From Pseudoalteromonas sp. N1230-9 (GTDB lineage: Bacteria; Pseudomonadota; Gammaproteobacteria; Enterobacterales; Alteromonadaceae), in the NCBI RefSeq assembly GCF_032716425.1, contig NZ_CP090419.1:917001-981000 (forward strand): a stretch of DNA of 64,000 nt. Reading direction: 5' to 3'. Below are positions 18,678 through 27,533 of the stretch, one piece after another. A program made the translations under genes and the position numbers. Each line of letters opens with the position of its first letter. Positions within the stretch are counted from its first letter, which is position 1. The notes under the pieces were generated by a model. It saw only the letters and a program-made list of their open reading frames with translations, was not told the origin of the DNA and ran no database searches.

Positions 18678-19463
18678 ATGAATTCAGCATTATGGGTAAG
18701 TAAAACAGGGTTAGCAGCGCAAGACTTGCGTATGACCACAATTTCAAACAACTTAGCGAATGTGAGCACGGCTGGTTTCAAAAAAGACCGTGCCGTATTT
18801 GAAGACCTATTCTACCAAGTACAGAAGCAACCAGGCGCACAAGCAGATGACTTGAATCAGTTACCGTCGGGTATTCAGGTGGGAACTGGGGTGCGTATTA
18901 ATGGTACGCAAAAGCAATTTACTGAAGGAAGCTTTGAGACAAGCAGCAATCAATTAGATGTTGCGATTGCAGGGCAAGGCTTTTTTCAAATTGAAAGCCC
19001 AGATGGTGAGCTACTTTACACGCGCAATGGTCAATTCCAATTAAATTCAGAGTCTTTATTGGTAAATGGTAACGGCTTACCGCTTGCGCAAAATATCGCC
19101 CTACCAGAGGGGACAACTAAAGTCACCATCGGTCGCGATGGTACAGTGAGTGCAGTTGTTGATAATGGCGTTGAGCCAATTGAATTGGGTCAGTTATTAA
19201 CGGTTAATTTTGCAAACCCTGCTGGCCTAGAGAGCTTAGGTGGTAATCTTTACCGTGAAACAGCAGCCTCAGGTGAAGCCATTGAAGGTGTGCCAGGTGA
19301 AGAAGCATTTGGTGAATTACAGCAATTTACCATTGAAGGTTCGAACGTCAGTGTTGTTGATGAAATGGTAAGTATGATTGCGGTACAGCGCGCGTACGAA
19401 ATGAACGCTAAGGTCGTATCTGCAGCTGACGAAATGTTGCGTTTCATTAATCAGAATGTGTGA
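18678..19463 (+). CDS. flgG: FlgG distal rod protein
   Basis: Distal rod subunit (drive shaft), 261 aa, the standard length. N-terminal MNSALWVSKTGLAAQDLRM and TISNNLANVSTAGFKKDR, and the C-terminal NVSVVDEMVSMIAVQRAYEMNAKVVSAADEMLRFINQ are near-identical to the family consensus. Confidence 0.97.
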   Translation: MNSALWVSKTGLAAQDLRMTTISNNLANVSTAGFKKDRAVFEDLFYQVQKQPGAQADDLNQLPSGIQVGTGVRINGTQKQFTEGSFETSSNQLDVAIAGQGFFQIESPDGELLYTRNGQFQLNSESLLVNGNGLPLAQNIALPEGTTKVTIGRDGTVSAVVDNGVEPIELGQLLTVNFANPAGLESLGGNLYRETAASGEAIEGVPGEEAFGELQQFTIEGSNVSVVDEMVSMIAVQRAYEMNAKVVSAADEMLRFINQNV

Positions 19464-19468
19464 TTGCT

Positions 19469-20188
19469 ATGATTAAGTTAAGTGCTACTGTTTTATTGGT
19501 TATGCTGCTAGCAGGGTGTAGCAGTACCGATCATGAACAATATGTGCAATGTAAAGTTGTTCATGGTGAACCCAAGTGCCCGATTCAAAAACAATCCAGA
19601 GCACGCGAAGACTATGAAGTCGCTAAAGATGCGTATCAAGTAGGCTTAAATTATGAAAACGGTAGCCTTTACAGTGACAACTATATGTTTTCTCTGTATT
19701 CCGATAAACGTGCTTATCGAGTGGGTGACATTTTAACGGTTGTTTTAAATGAGCGCACACAGTCGAGCAAAAGTGCTGATAGTAACTTAGAAAAAAATAC
19801 TGATGTTGATGTGTCGGTGCCTTTAGCGGGTAACTTGAATGTCGCTGATTTTAATTTAGGAATAGGTTCAAGCACTGAATTTGATGGTGGTAGTAGCGCA
19901 AGTCAGCAAAACTTTTTAAGCGGTGCAATTACAGTGCGCGTTATTCATGTGCTTTCAAATGGCACATTAGTGATTAAAGGACGCAAACAGATTCAGCTAA
20001 ATCAAGGTGATGAATACATTGAAATGGAAGGCCTCGTTCGCCCAGATGATATTGACGTAGCTAACCGCATTTCATCATTAAGAGTTGCCGAAGCACAAAT
20101 TAGCTATACAGGTAGCGGCACACTAGCCGATGCATCAAGCCCAGGTTGGTTTACTTCTTTATTTAGCCGTTATTTAAACCCATTTTAG
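19469..20188 (+). CDS. flgH: FlgH L-ring lipoprotein
   Basis: Outer-membrane L-ring subunit, 239 aa from the ATG at 19469; a GTG three codons earlier is an alternative. The signal peptide ends in the lipobox LAGC (about residue 16-17). The conserved middle DNYMFSLYSDKRAYRVGDILTVVLNE and the LSNGTLVIKGRKQIQLNQGDEYIEMEGLVRPDDI segment identify FlgH. An insertion rich in Cys/Lys (QCKVVHGEPKCPIQKQ) follows the lipobox and is not typical of the shorter E. coli protein. Confidence 0.93.
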   Translation: MIKLSATVLLVMLLAGCSSTDHEQYVQCKVVHGEPKCPIQKQSRAREDYEVAKDAYQVGLNYENGSLYSDNYMFSLYSDKRAYRVGDILTVVLNERTQSSKSADSNLEKNTDVDVSVPLAGNLNVADFNLGIGSSTEFDGGSSASQQNFLSGAITVRVIHVLSNGTLVIKGRKQIQLNQGDEYIEMEGLVRPDDIDVANRISSLRVAEAQISYTGSGTLADASSPGWFTSLFSRYLNPF

Positions 20189-20197
20189 AGCGTAGAT

Positions 20198-21307
20198 ATG
20201 AAACAGATACTTTTACTATTGCTTGTTCTTAGTAGTTGCTTTACGCCAGTGCAAGCAGAGCCGTCTTCACGCCAGCTTCTTGAGCTGGTTGATGTATTAG
20301 GAGTAAGAGACAATCAGCTTGTAGGCTACGGCTTAGTGGTTGGTCTAGCTGGCTCTGGCGATAAGGCACAAGTAAAGTTTTCTGCGCAATCTTTGAATAA
20401 TATGCTTAAACAGTTCGGCGTCACAATGGATGAAAGCCGTCTGCCTAAATCGAAGAATATCGCAGCGGTTGCTGTGCATGCAACACTTCCTCCTATGGCC
20501 AACCCTGGCCAAGCAATTGATGTAACGGTTAACTCTTTAGGGGACGCCAAAAGCCTTCATGGGGGGAGTTTAATGCTTACTCCTTTAAAGGGCATTGATG
20601 GCAAAGTATATGCACTGGCGCAAGGTAACCTTGTTGTAGGTGGTACGAATGCCAGTGGCCGTAATGGTTCATCTGTCACAGTAAACGTCCCCACGTCGGG
20701 GATTATTCCTGACGGTGCGATCATTGAACGTAACACGGCTGATATGTTCAAGTTGCAACCTGATGTAATTTTGAATTTAAAAGAACCCAATTACCAAACC
20801 GCTCGAAACATTGTTAAAGCGATCAATAAAGTTTTTGGGCCATCGGTTGCAAGTGCTGAAAACTGGGGGCGTTTAAAAGTCAGTGCGCCAATCGACCCTG
20901 ATAGCCGCAACACTTTCATGTCAATGCTTCAAGACATTCGTGTAGAACAAGGCTCTAAACAGCCACGTGTTATTTTTAATAGTCGTACTGGTACGGTCGT
21001 GATGAACGAGTTGGTAAAAGTGAACCAAGCTGCGGTAAGTCATGGCAACTTGACCATTACGATAACTGAAATGGAAGGGGCTTCACAGCCTAACGCATTT
21101 TCGAATGGCAGAACGATGCCATTGCAATCGAGTAATATCGATGTGCAGGAGCAACACAATGGTATGTTACTGATGCCGACAGGGACTTCGCTGGATGAAA
21201 TTGTAAAAGCAATTAATGCGCTTGGTGCTACACCGAGTGAGTTAATGTCAATTCTAATTGCGCTTGATAAGGCTGGCGCCTTAGAAGCTGAACTACTCGT
21301 GATTTAA
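20198..21307 (+). CDS. flgI: FlgI P-ring protein
   Basis: Periplasmic P-ring subunit, 369 aa. Sec signal peptide at residues 1-20 (ends VQAEPSS). Family hallmarks: LVDVLGVRDNQLVGYGLVVGLAGSGDK directly after it, the KSKNIAAVAVHATLPP region, and the C-terminal LDEIVKAINALGATPSELMSILIALDKAGALEAELLVI. Assembly should depend on FlgA encoded at 14214. Confidence 0.96.
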   Translation: MKQILLLLLVLSSCFTPVQAEPSSRQLLELVDVLGVRDNQLVGYGLVVGLAGSGDKAQVKFSAQSLNNMLKQFGVTMDESRLPKSKNIAAVAVHATLPPMANPGQAIDVTVNSLGDAKSLHGGSLMLTPLKGIDGKVYALAQGNLVVGGTNASGRNGSSVTVNVPTSGIIPDGAIIERNTADMFKLQPDVILNLKEPNYQTARNIVKAINKVFGPSVASAENWGRLKVSAPIDPDSRNTFMSMLQDIRVEQGSKQPRVIFNSRTGTVVMNELVKVNQAAVSHGNLTITITEMEGASQPNAFSNGRTMPLQSSNIDVQEQHNGMLLMPTGTSLDEIVKAINALGATPSELMSILIALDKAGALEAELLVI

Positions 21308-21322
21308 TAAGGGGTCAATACA

Positions 21323-21799
21323 GTGACTATTGAGTTAACCAAGCCGGATTTTAATACCTTACAATCGCTTGCTATCGATCCTGGTCAAGTTCAGCAGCTT
21401 ATAGCTAATAATACGCAAGAGGAAGGAATTCAAAAGGCTGCGGAGCAATTTGAAGCTATTTTCTTGCAGTTGGTTTTGAAAAACATGCATGCTGCAACCG
21501 AGGCCGTGTCATCACAAAATGGCTTTTTTGCAAGCAAAGAGCAACAGCAATTTCGTGATATGTATGATGCCCAAACAGCTCAGGAGCTAGCTGCAAATAA
21601 CCAGTTAGGTTTAGCTGAGGCAATCGTTCGTCAATTTAGAGAAAAGTTTACACCGGTTGAAAATAAATTTAAGGAAATGGCACAAGTTGTCGCTGAACAT
21701 AGTAAAGAGGTGAATGAAGTTGAGGCAGCGCCTGCGCCTGTTGAGCGTTTAAGTGGCCCTGCATTCGCTCAATCACTTAATATTATTCCGATTAGGTAA
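21323..21799 (+). CDS. flgJ: FlgJ rod cap protein, single-domain (no glucosaminidase)
   Basis: Rod-capping scaffold, 158 aa from a GTG start preceded by AAGGGG. The rod-binding domain is complete (QKAAEQFEAIFLQLVLKNMHAATE, FRDMYDAQTAQELA, GLAEAIVRQF). Two-domain FlgJ proteins (about 313 aa in E. coli) carry a C-terminal beta-N-acetylglucosaminidase to cut through peptidoglycan; here only a short Glu/Pro-rich tail follows. The cell must supply the lytic enzyme from another gene. Confidence 0.92.
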   Translation: MTIELTKPDFNTLQSLAIDPGQVQQLIANNTQEEGIQKAAEQFEAIFLQLVLKNMHAATEAVSSQNGFFASKEQQQFRDMYDAQTAQELAANNQLGLAEAIVRQFREKFTPVENKFKEMAQVVAEHSKEVNEVEAAPAPVERLSGPAFAQSLNIIPIR

Positions 21800-21804
21800 T
21801 TGCT

Positions 21805-23139
21805 ATGTCAATGATAAGTAACGCCATGAGTGGCTTAAATGCGGCTAATGTCGCTATGACGGTTGCAGGTCAAAATGTTGCAAATGCAGCGGTTGATGGC
21901 TACTCACGTCAAGCTGCAAGTTTTGCTACGAGCAACTCGCCGTTAGGCGGTGTTTATGTTAATTCAGTCGATCGTATTGTCGATGCATTTTTAAATGATG
22001 ATATTTGGCGCACGCAGTCTGACTTGTCTTATTATCAAAGCAAGCAAACATATTTAGGTTATGTAGAAGAAATTGTTGGTACAGACTCGTTAAATTTTAA
22101 TGATGCTGTTGGGCAGATAACAAATGCCTTTAATGCTGCGGCAAGTAGTCCTGATTCAAACGCATATAGACAGCAAATTATTTCTTCATCTGAAGGGTTG
22201 ATACAAGACTTAGCACAAATGAATGGTGCGCTTTCGGCACAAATAGATAAATTGAGCCTAGAGATGACGAACTTAGCAAGTAACACTAGTTCAACAGCTC
22301 AACAGATCGCGGACGTGAATCAGAACATAGTGCAAGCTATAGCAAAGAAGCAGCCTACCGCAGAACTCAAAGACAAGCGCGAACAATTAATAACAGAACT
22401 ATCATCGCAAATAGGTATTGCCATCACTGAACGTGATGATGGTAGCCTTGATATTAGCACTCTAAGTGGCGCGCCTTTAGTTATTGGTACTTCTGCTGCA
22501 ACAGTGTCAGTTGCGGGAACTGAGGTTAGCACGTCATTAAAGGGGCAATCATTTACACTTAATGACCAAGTCGGTGGTAAGTTTGGTGGCTTAATTAGTG
22601 CCGACTTGCAAGTTATTCAACCAACACTTGAAAAACTAAGTGATTTGGTCAAAGACTTTGCCGATGATGTGAATACTGCTTTATCTGAAGGGTTTGACTT
22701 AAATGGTGATGCTGGTATTCCTTTATTTACTTACAACGTTGCAAACCCTCTATCGTCAATCGAAATTAATCCTGCAATTACCCCAGAAAAAATAGCGTTA
22801 ATAGGGGGGGAGTTTGATGCTGGAGGAAATTGGGTTGCAGCAGGCGGGCGTGGCGATAACGCCAATGTCGCCAATATTATTGCGGCTATTCAAAGTAATG
22901 ATGATGACTTCTCTGTGTTGGTTGGGGATTTGGGGATTGCAAGTAAACAAAATCAAAACAGTGCGACAACCTCGGAAGTGTTAAATAGCAATGCGGTACT
23001 TGCTCGAGATAGCCGAAGCGGCGTAAACCTAGATGAAGAAGCTGCTAATTTGCTGCATTTTCAGCAAATGTACAGCGCGAATGCCAAAGTGATTACTACG
23101 GCTGATCAAGTATTCAATACTTTACTAACCATGTTTTAG
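21805..23139 (+). CDS. flgK: FlgK hook-associated protein 1
   Basis: Hook-filament junction protein, 444 aa, shorter than the ~547-aa E. coli homologue because of a reduced central domain. N-terminus MSGLNAANVAMTVAGQNVANAAVDGYSRQ and C-terminus SGVNLDEEAANLLHFQQMYSANAKVITTADQVFNTLL carry the shared hook/rod/HAP ends. Client of FlgN. Confidence 0.95.
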   Translation: MSMISNAMSGLNAANVAMTVAGQNVANAAVDGYSRQAASFATSNSPLGGVYVNSVDRIVDAFLNDDIWRTQSDLSYYQSKQTYLGYVEEIVGTDSLNFNDAVGQITNAFNAAASSPDSNAYRQQIISSSEGLIQDLAQMNGALSAQIDKLSLEMTNLASNTSSTAQQIADVNQNIVQAIAKKQPTAELKDKREQLITELSSQIGIAITERDDGSLDISTLSGAPLVIGTSAATVSVAGTEVSTSLKGQSFTLNDQVGGKFGGLISADLQVIQPTLEKLSDLVKDFADDVNTALSEGFDLNGDAGIPLFTYNVANPLSSIEINPAITPEKIALIGGEFDAGGNWVAAGGRGDNANVANIIAAIQSNDDDFSVLVGDLGIASKQNQNSATTSEVLNSNAVLARDSRSGVNLDEEAANLLHFQQMYSANAKVITTADQVFNTLLTMF

Positions 23140-23148
23140 GAGTGAGTC

Positions 23149-24048
23149 ATGCGTATTAGTAGTCACCAATTTCATCTTAATTCAATTAAAAATATCCAGC
23201 ATAACACTGCAGAATTTAATAAAGCATCAGTTCAATTGTCGACCAATGAGCGTATTTCGAAACCATCGGATGACCCTTTAGGTGCCGTTATGTTGCTAAA
23301 GCTTGAAAGTGAAATCGAGTCTTTATCGCAATATCAAAGCAACATGGATGCAGTCAATTACGCTTTAGGCCAGCAAGAAGTACAGCTAACAGGCATTGTA
23401 AATCAAAGCTACTCATTACAAGAGCTCATTACGACTGCGGCAGATGGTTCAATGGGCACTGAGCAATTAAAAGCACTTGGACAAGAAATGCGGGTGATTT
23501 TTCAAGGAATGCTCGATTTAATGAATGCTCAGGATGGCGAAGGGCGTTATTTATTTTCTGGTAGCGAAACCAATAGTAAGCCTTTTATTCTAGATGCCGC
23601 GGGAGATTACATTTATAACGGTGATGAACGTGTTCGCGAAGTGGCAGTGTCACCAGACTCTAGCGTATTAACAAATATTATTGGTAGTGATTTAGACCCT
23701 AATGCTGATTTTTTAAACGCCATGAAAGATTATTTGGATTTAATTGACAACCCACCTGCTGCAGGTGTTGGTAATGAGTCACGCACTATGATTAATAATT
23801 TATCTGATTACTTAGGTCATATTACCGGCGAAATAACAGTGATCGGTGGCACGATGGCATCAATGGATTCGTTGGCAACCAGCAACCAAGACATCAATAC
23901 GTTTACGACTAACCTGCGTGATGACATTAGTGCAGTTGACTACCCTGAAGCCTATATTCGCATGAACGAATCAATGGCTGCTTATGAGTCTTCGATGCAA
24001 GTGTATGCAAATGTTACACAGCTTTCATTGTTTTCATATATTAAGTAG
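23149..24048 (+). CDS. flgL: FlgL hook-associated protein 3
   Basis: Second hook-filament junction protein, 299 aa. N-terminal RISSHQFHLNSIKNIQHNTAEFNKASVQLSTNERISKPSDDPLGAV matches the flagellin/FlgL N-terminal helix region; the C-terminal RMNESMAAYESSMQVYANVTQLSLFSYIK is the FlgL-type end. Last standard gene of the flg operon, followed after 24 bases by an unassigned gene. Confidence 0.94.
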   Translation: MRISSHQFHLNSIKNIQHNTAEFNKASVQLSTNERISKPSDDPLGAVMLLKLESEIESLSQYQSNMDAVNYALGQQEVQLTGIVNQSYSLQELITTAADGSMGTEQLKALGQEMRVIFQGMLDLMNAQDGEGRYLFSGSETNSKPFILDAAGDYIYNGDERVREVAVSPDSSVLTNIIGSDLDPNADFLNAMKDYLDLIDNPPAAGVGNESRTMINNLSDYLGHITGEITVIGGTMASMDSLATSNQDINTFTTNLRDDISAVDYPEAYIRMNESMAAYESSMQVYANVTQLSLFSYIK

Positions 24049-24072
24049 TTATTGTTTAAGGAATAATTAATC

Positions 24073-25101
24073 ATGCTTGTTCAAGGTAGCGAGAAGCCAA
24101 CGCAGATTGAATCAGTTAAGTCGAGCAAAGCATCTGTTGTTGAGCAGAAGAGCTCGGTGTCGGCTAGTGATGTAAAGCAATCAGCTAAAAATACAGCTCC
24201 TGAACAAGGCCAAGTTGCCGTATTATCTCGATGGGCTAAAAAGGGGCAGTTGAGCCAAGCGATGGCGCAAGTTGAACATCGTGAAATGACGATAAAACAG
24301 TTATATTCAGGTCTAGAAAAGCTCGCGCAACAGTTAAAATCAATGCCTAGTAGTGCACCGGTTTCTGCTTTACAAAGCCACAGTATGACGCAGCAAATTA
24401 CTCAGCTGCAGCAACAAGCAAGCGCACAAAGTTCAGGTCTAAATTCGCAACTTAAAGTGCAGCAGCCAAATGCTCAAGTTGTGCGTCAGTTAAATAGTAA
24501 AGTCGATTTGATATCACAGCGTCCGCACGATGAAAGTATTCATTTGCTGCTAGGACGAAGCGGTAAAGCCGTACATTTACAGCTACCGGCTAATCAAAGT
24601 GAAGCTGAAAACTTAAATACAATTGCTGAAGCATTCGCCAAGCAGCAAATAAATGTTGAGGTTAACCGCGATAACCGTTTGTTGTTCACTACATCTCCTG
24701 AGTACAGTGATACACTTAAAGAAAGTTGGGTCATTACCGGCCAGGGAGTAAGGGTTGCAGCGGGTAATCCTATTTCACTCCAACTTTCAGAGCTCGCCAG
24801 TCCGCTTGATCAACTAGAAGAGTCGGTAAAAAAACAGCAAGATGTCAGCGCACATTTAGATTTTATAAATCGTGCTCAGCGTCAGCTAAAGGCTAATTTA
24901 TTACAAATCCAAGCCCAGCACCGTGAGCTTACAGCCCAATTACAGCAAATAGAAAAAAGTGCAGATGTCTCTGGTGAGCAAATGACGCAACTTAGCCAAT
25001 CATTAAAATCAAAAATGCTTACGCCAAATGTTGATAATATTGCTGTGATAACAGCACAAGCAAACATGACCCGTAGTATGGTGAAATACGCTTTAGCTTA
25101 A
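24073..25101 (+). CDS. unassigned flagellar-cluster protein between flgL and flagellin (lafW position)
   Basis: 342 aa, no signal peptide or membrane segment. The N-terminal 60 residues are Ser/Lys-rich and low complexity, then Gln-rich coiled-coil stretches (about residues 80-150), a mixed alpha/beta middle (LLLGRSGKAVHLQLP... about 155-240), another coiled coil (245-310), and a C-terminal end TAQANMTRSMVKYALA that recalls the terminal helix of flagellins and hook-associated proteins. In Aeromonas and E. coli Flag-2 lateral clusters a putative hook-associated gene (lafW) sits at this place, so a secreted axial or regulatory role is plausible. I cannot confirm homology. A terminator follows. 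Confidence 0.7.
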   Translation: MLVQGSEKPTQIESVKSSKASVVEQKSSVSASDVKQSAKNTAPEQGQVAVLSRWAKKGQLSQAMAQVEHREMTIKQLYSGLEKLAQQLKSMPSSAPVSALQSHSMTQQITQLQQQASAQSSGLNSQLKVQQPNAQVVRQLNSKVDLISQRPHDESIHLLLGRSGKAVHLQLPANQSEAENLNTIAEAFAKQQINVEVNRDNRLLFTTSPEYSDTLKESWVITGQGVRVAAGNPISLQLSELASPLDQLEESVKKQQDVSAHLDFINRAQRQLKANLLQIQAQHRELTAQLQQIEKSADVSGEQMTQLSQSLKSKMLTPNVDNIAVITAQANMTRSMVKYALA

Positions 25102-25127
25102 AAGATAAATTAGTTTTTAAATTCGTA

Positions 25128-25159
25128 CAGCGTGCCTTGAAGCACGCTGTTGCGTTTTT
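25128..25159 (+). terminator. probable terminator of the flg operon
   Basis: CAGCGTGC (25128-25135) pairs with GCACGCTG (25142-25149) around a 6-base loop, followed by TTGCGTTTTT. It separates the flg operon from the flagellin gene. Confidence 0.75.
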
Positions 25160-25289
25160 AATAACAGGCGGTTTTGAACAGATTTAAAAATAAATGAAAA
25201 AAATAGAAAAAAAATTTTAGTTTTCACAGTAGGTGGTCGCTCTTAATAAATGAAAGTTAAATAAATAGAATTCACAGGAGAATTTAAAA

Positions 25290-26129
25290 ATGGCTTTATC
25301 AATTCAATCAAACATGGCGTCACTTTCTATTCAAAACCAACTTAACCGTAGCAACAACGATCTTTCTGTTGCACTTGAGCGTTTAGGTTCTGGTTTTAAA
25401 ATTAACTCTGCAAAAGATGATGCTGCAGGTCTGCAAATCGCGACACGTCTTAATGCACAGGTTCGTGGTCAAGAAGCAGGTCTTTATAACGGTAACAATG
25501 CAATGTCTATGATGCAAACAGCTGAAGGCGCGTTTGAAGAAATGACAAATATTGCATACCGTATGAAAGAACTTGCAACGCAAGGTGCAAGTGACACAAA
25601 TGGTGCCGGTGAGTGGACAGCACAAAGTGCAGAGTACACAGCTCTTGCAGCAGAGCTAACTAACATCATGGATAACACGTCGTTTGGTGACGGTACAACA
25701 CTACTTGATGCAGCTGGTAAATTCGGTGCTGGTCAAGTTGATTTCCAAGTAGGTGCAAGTGCAGCAGAAACACTAAGTGTGGATATCTCAGCTGAGCTTG
25801 GCAACGTAACTACTGCAATTGGTAGCGCAGCAGCGTTTACTGATGTAGCAACAGCTCAAGCTCAAATCGCATTTGTTGACACTATCATTGATGAAATTGG
25901 TACAGCTCGTTCTGGTTTAGGTGCAACAATGAACCGCCTTGAGCACACAATGAACAACGTTACAAACATGAAAGAGAACACGCAAGCTTCTGCGGGTCAA
26001 TTAATGGATGCTGATTTTGCACAAGAAACGTCAAATATGACTAAGCAACAGCTACTTATGAACTCTGGTATTTCAGTACTAAGTACAGCAAACAGCACAA
26101 CACAAATGATTGGTTCACTACTACGTTAA
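25290..26129 (+). CDS. lafA: lateral flagellin
   Basis: Filament subunit, 279 aa, matching the short lateral flagellins of Vibrio and Aeromonas (about 280 aa) rather than the longer polar ones. The N-terminal D0/D1 region (SNMASLSIQNQLNRSNNDLSVALERLGSGFKINSAKDDAAGLQIA) and the C-terminal D1/D0 region (LMDADFAQETSNMTKQQLLMNSGISVLSTANSTTQMIGSLLR) are canonical; the variable centre is only about 80 residues, Ala/Thr-rich. Single flagellin gene in this cluster, with a strong AGGAG ribosome site, a 130-base leader and its own terminator, as expected for a highly expressed transcript. Confidence 0.95.
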   Translation: MALSIQSNMASLSIQNQLNRSNNDLSVALERLGSGFKINSAKDDAAGLQIATRLNAQVRGQEAGLYNGNNAMSMMQTAEGAFEEMTNIAYRMKELATQGASDTNGAGEWTAQSAEYTALAAELTNIMDNTSFGDGTTLLDAAGKFGAGQVDFQVGASAAETLSVDISAELGNVTTAIGSAAAFTDVATAQAQIAFVDTIIDEIGTARSGLGATMNRLEHTMNNVTNMKENTQASAGQLMDADFAQETSNMTKQQLLMNSGISVLSTANSTTQMIGSLLR

Positions 26130-26144
26130 TCTAATCATTATAAT

Positions 26145-26171
26145 AAGCACCGCCAATTAAGCGGTGCTTTT
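26145..26171 (+). terminator. intrinsic terminator of the flagellin gene
   Basis: AAGCACCGC (26145-26153) and GCGGTGCTT (26161-26169) form a 9-bp stem with a 7-base loop, ending in TTTT. Confidence 0.9.
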
Positions 26172-26173
26172 CA

Positions 26174-26210
26174 ATAACGAAAGCATTTTTTTGTAAAGTG
26201 CTTTCGTTAT
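26174..26210 (+). repeat. 12-bp inverted repeat in the fliD leader
   Basis: ATAACGAAAGCA (26174-26185) is the perfect reverse complement of TGCTTTCGTTAT (26199-26210), with a 13-base T-rich loop. It starts three bases after the flagellin terminator and ends 20 bases before fliD. It has no following T-run on the + strand, so it may be an RNA stability/processing stem or an operator. Confidence 0.7.
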
Positions 26211-26229
26211 CGTTAATTGGAGAGCCAAT

Positions 26230-27522
26230 ATGACATCAGCGCTTAGCATCGATCCCGCTAATTTAGCGAGTCAATACACGCAAATTGAGCGACAAGCAAA
26301 AGATCAGATTTTATCTACGCAATATGCAAAATATAATAATCAAATTAAAGCATTTACTCAGCTTAAGAATGATTTATCAGATTTTTTTGATGCATTAGAA
26401 GATTACCAAGACCCTGATACAGGTTTGCTTACTAATACAGCGTCTGTGAGTAGCGAAACAAATATGAATGTGACAGCCTCAGCTGATGCAGTCAGCGGTG
26501 ACTACGATATTTTTGTTGAGCAGTTAGCACAAGCACACCAGATAGCATTAAGTTTTGATCCAAGCCAACCCTTATCGACCGATGGCGAATTGGCTGTTAG
26601 CCTTGGCACGGATAGCTTCTCTGTTGACCTAGCAAGTTTGCCTGCGGGGGCAACGCTTACTGACTTGGCCAGTGCAATCAACAATCATGCTGACAATAGT
26701 GGCGTAAAAGCGACGTTGATGCGCTCAGGGAGTGAAACATTTTTAGTGCTGACCAGTGAAGAGTCTGGTGCTGCAAATACTGTATCAACAACATTTACAG
26801 CCGGTGCAGATGCAAATGGTGCAAATATTAGTAATGCGATTGCATCACAGCAGGAATTAACCAGTGCGCAAGATGCTATTGTAAAGCTAGGTGCAAACTC
26901 AAATATTACGGTGACCTCAACCAGTAACCAACTAGATAATGTTATTGATGGTGTGAGCATTAACCTTACTCAAGCCCAGCAGGCTGGAGAGACACCCATT
27001 AAAGTGTCTGTCGCACAAGATAATGAGAAAAGCGTTGAGAATATTCAGCAATTTGTTGATAAATTCAATACATTATTAAGCTCAATAAACGATAACGATG
27101 CGTTAAAAAGAGATGTTATGGCATCAGGAATAGGGCGTTCATTGCGTAATGACTTTCAAGGTGAATTTGCAGGGAAAACCTTATTTTCCATTGGTATTGA
27201 ATTTGACCGTTATGGCAAGCTATCTATTGATAAAGGTAAGTTAGAAGATGCAATTGCCACACAACCAGAGCAACTAACACACATGTTAACAGGTGCTGAT
27301 GGTTTGATGGCAAAACTCGAGCAGCGTGTTGAGCCATACACAAAAAGCTATGGCTTAATTAATGATAAGAAAAACACTCTGCAAGCGAGTCTAAATCTAG
27401 TGACGGATAAACAACAGCGCCATGAATATTCTATGGAGCAGGTTTATAACCGCTACTTATCACAATTTACGCAAATGCAAATAACGATTTCTAAATTAGA
27501 GTCATCAATGGGACAATTTTAA
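26230..27522 (+). CDS. fliD: FliD filament cap protein (lateral)
   Basis: Filament cap (HAP2), 430 aa. The N-terminus (DPANLASQYTQIERQAKDQILSTQYAKYNNQIKAFTQLKNDLSDF) and the flagellin-hook IN-type segment (NSNITVTSTSNQLDNVIDGVSINLTQAQQAGETPIKVSVAQD) are diagnostic, and the C-terminus is a long helix (MEQVYNRYLSQFTQMQITISKLESSMGQF). Followed closely by fliS. Called lafB in some lateral systems. Confidence 0.94.
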   Translation: MTSALSIDPANLASQYTQIERQAKDQILSTQYAKYNNQIKAFTQLKNDLSDFFDALEDYQDPDTGLLTNTASVSSETNMNVTASADAVSGDYDIFVEQLAQAHQIALSFDPSQPLSTDGELAVSLGTDSFSVDLASLPAGATLTDLASAINNHADNSGVKATLMRSGSETFLVLTSEESGAANTVSTTFTAGADANGANISNAIASQQELTSAQDAIVKLGANSNITVTSTSNQLDNVIDGVSINLTQAQQAGETPIKVSVAQDNEKSVENIQQFVDKFNTLLSSINDNDALKRDVMASGIGRSLRNDFQGEFAGKTLFSIGIEFDRYGKLSIDKGKLEDAIATQPEQLTHMLTGADGLMAKLEQRVEPYTKSYGLINDKKNTLQASLNLVTDKQQRHEYSMEQVYNRYLSQFTQMQITISKLESSMGQF

Positions 27523-27533
27523 GGGTATTAATT

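Noticed and set aside
25200-25260. Possible sigma-28 promoter before flagellin (TTTAGTTT, 12 bases, GTCGCTCT)
   Set aside because: Only about half of the -10 positions match; functionally expected but too weak to list as a feature.
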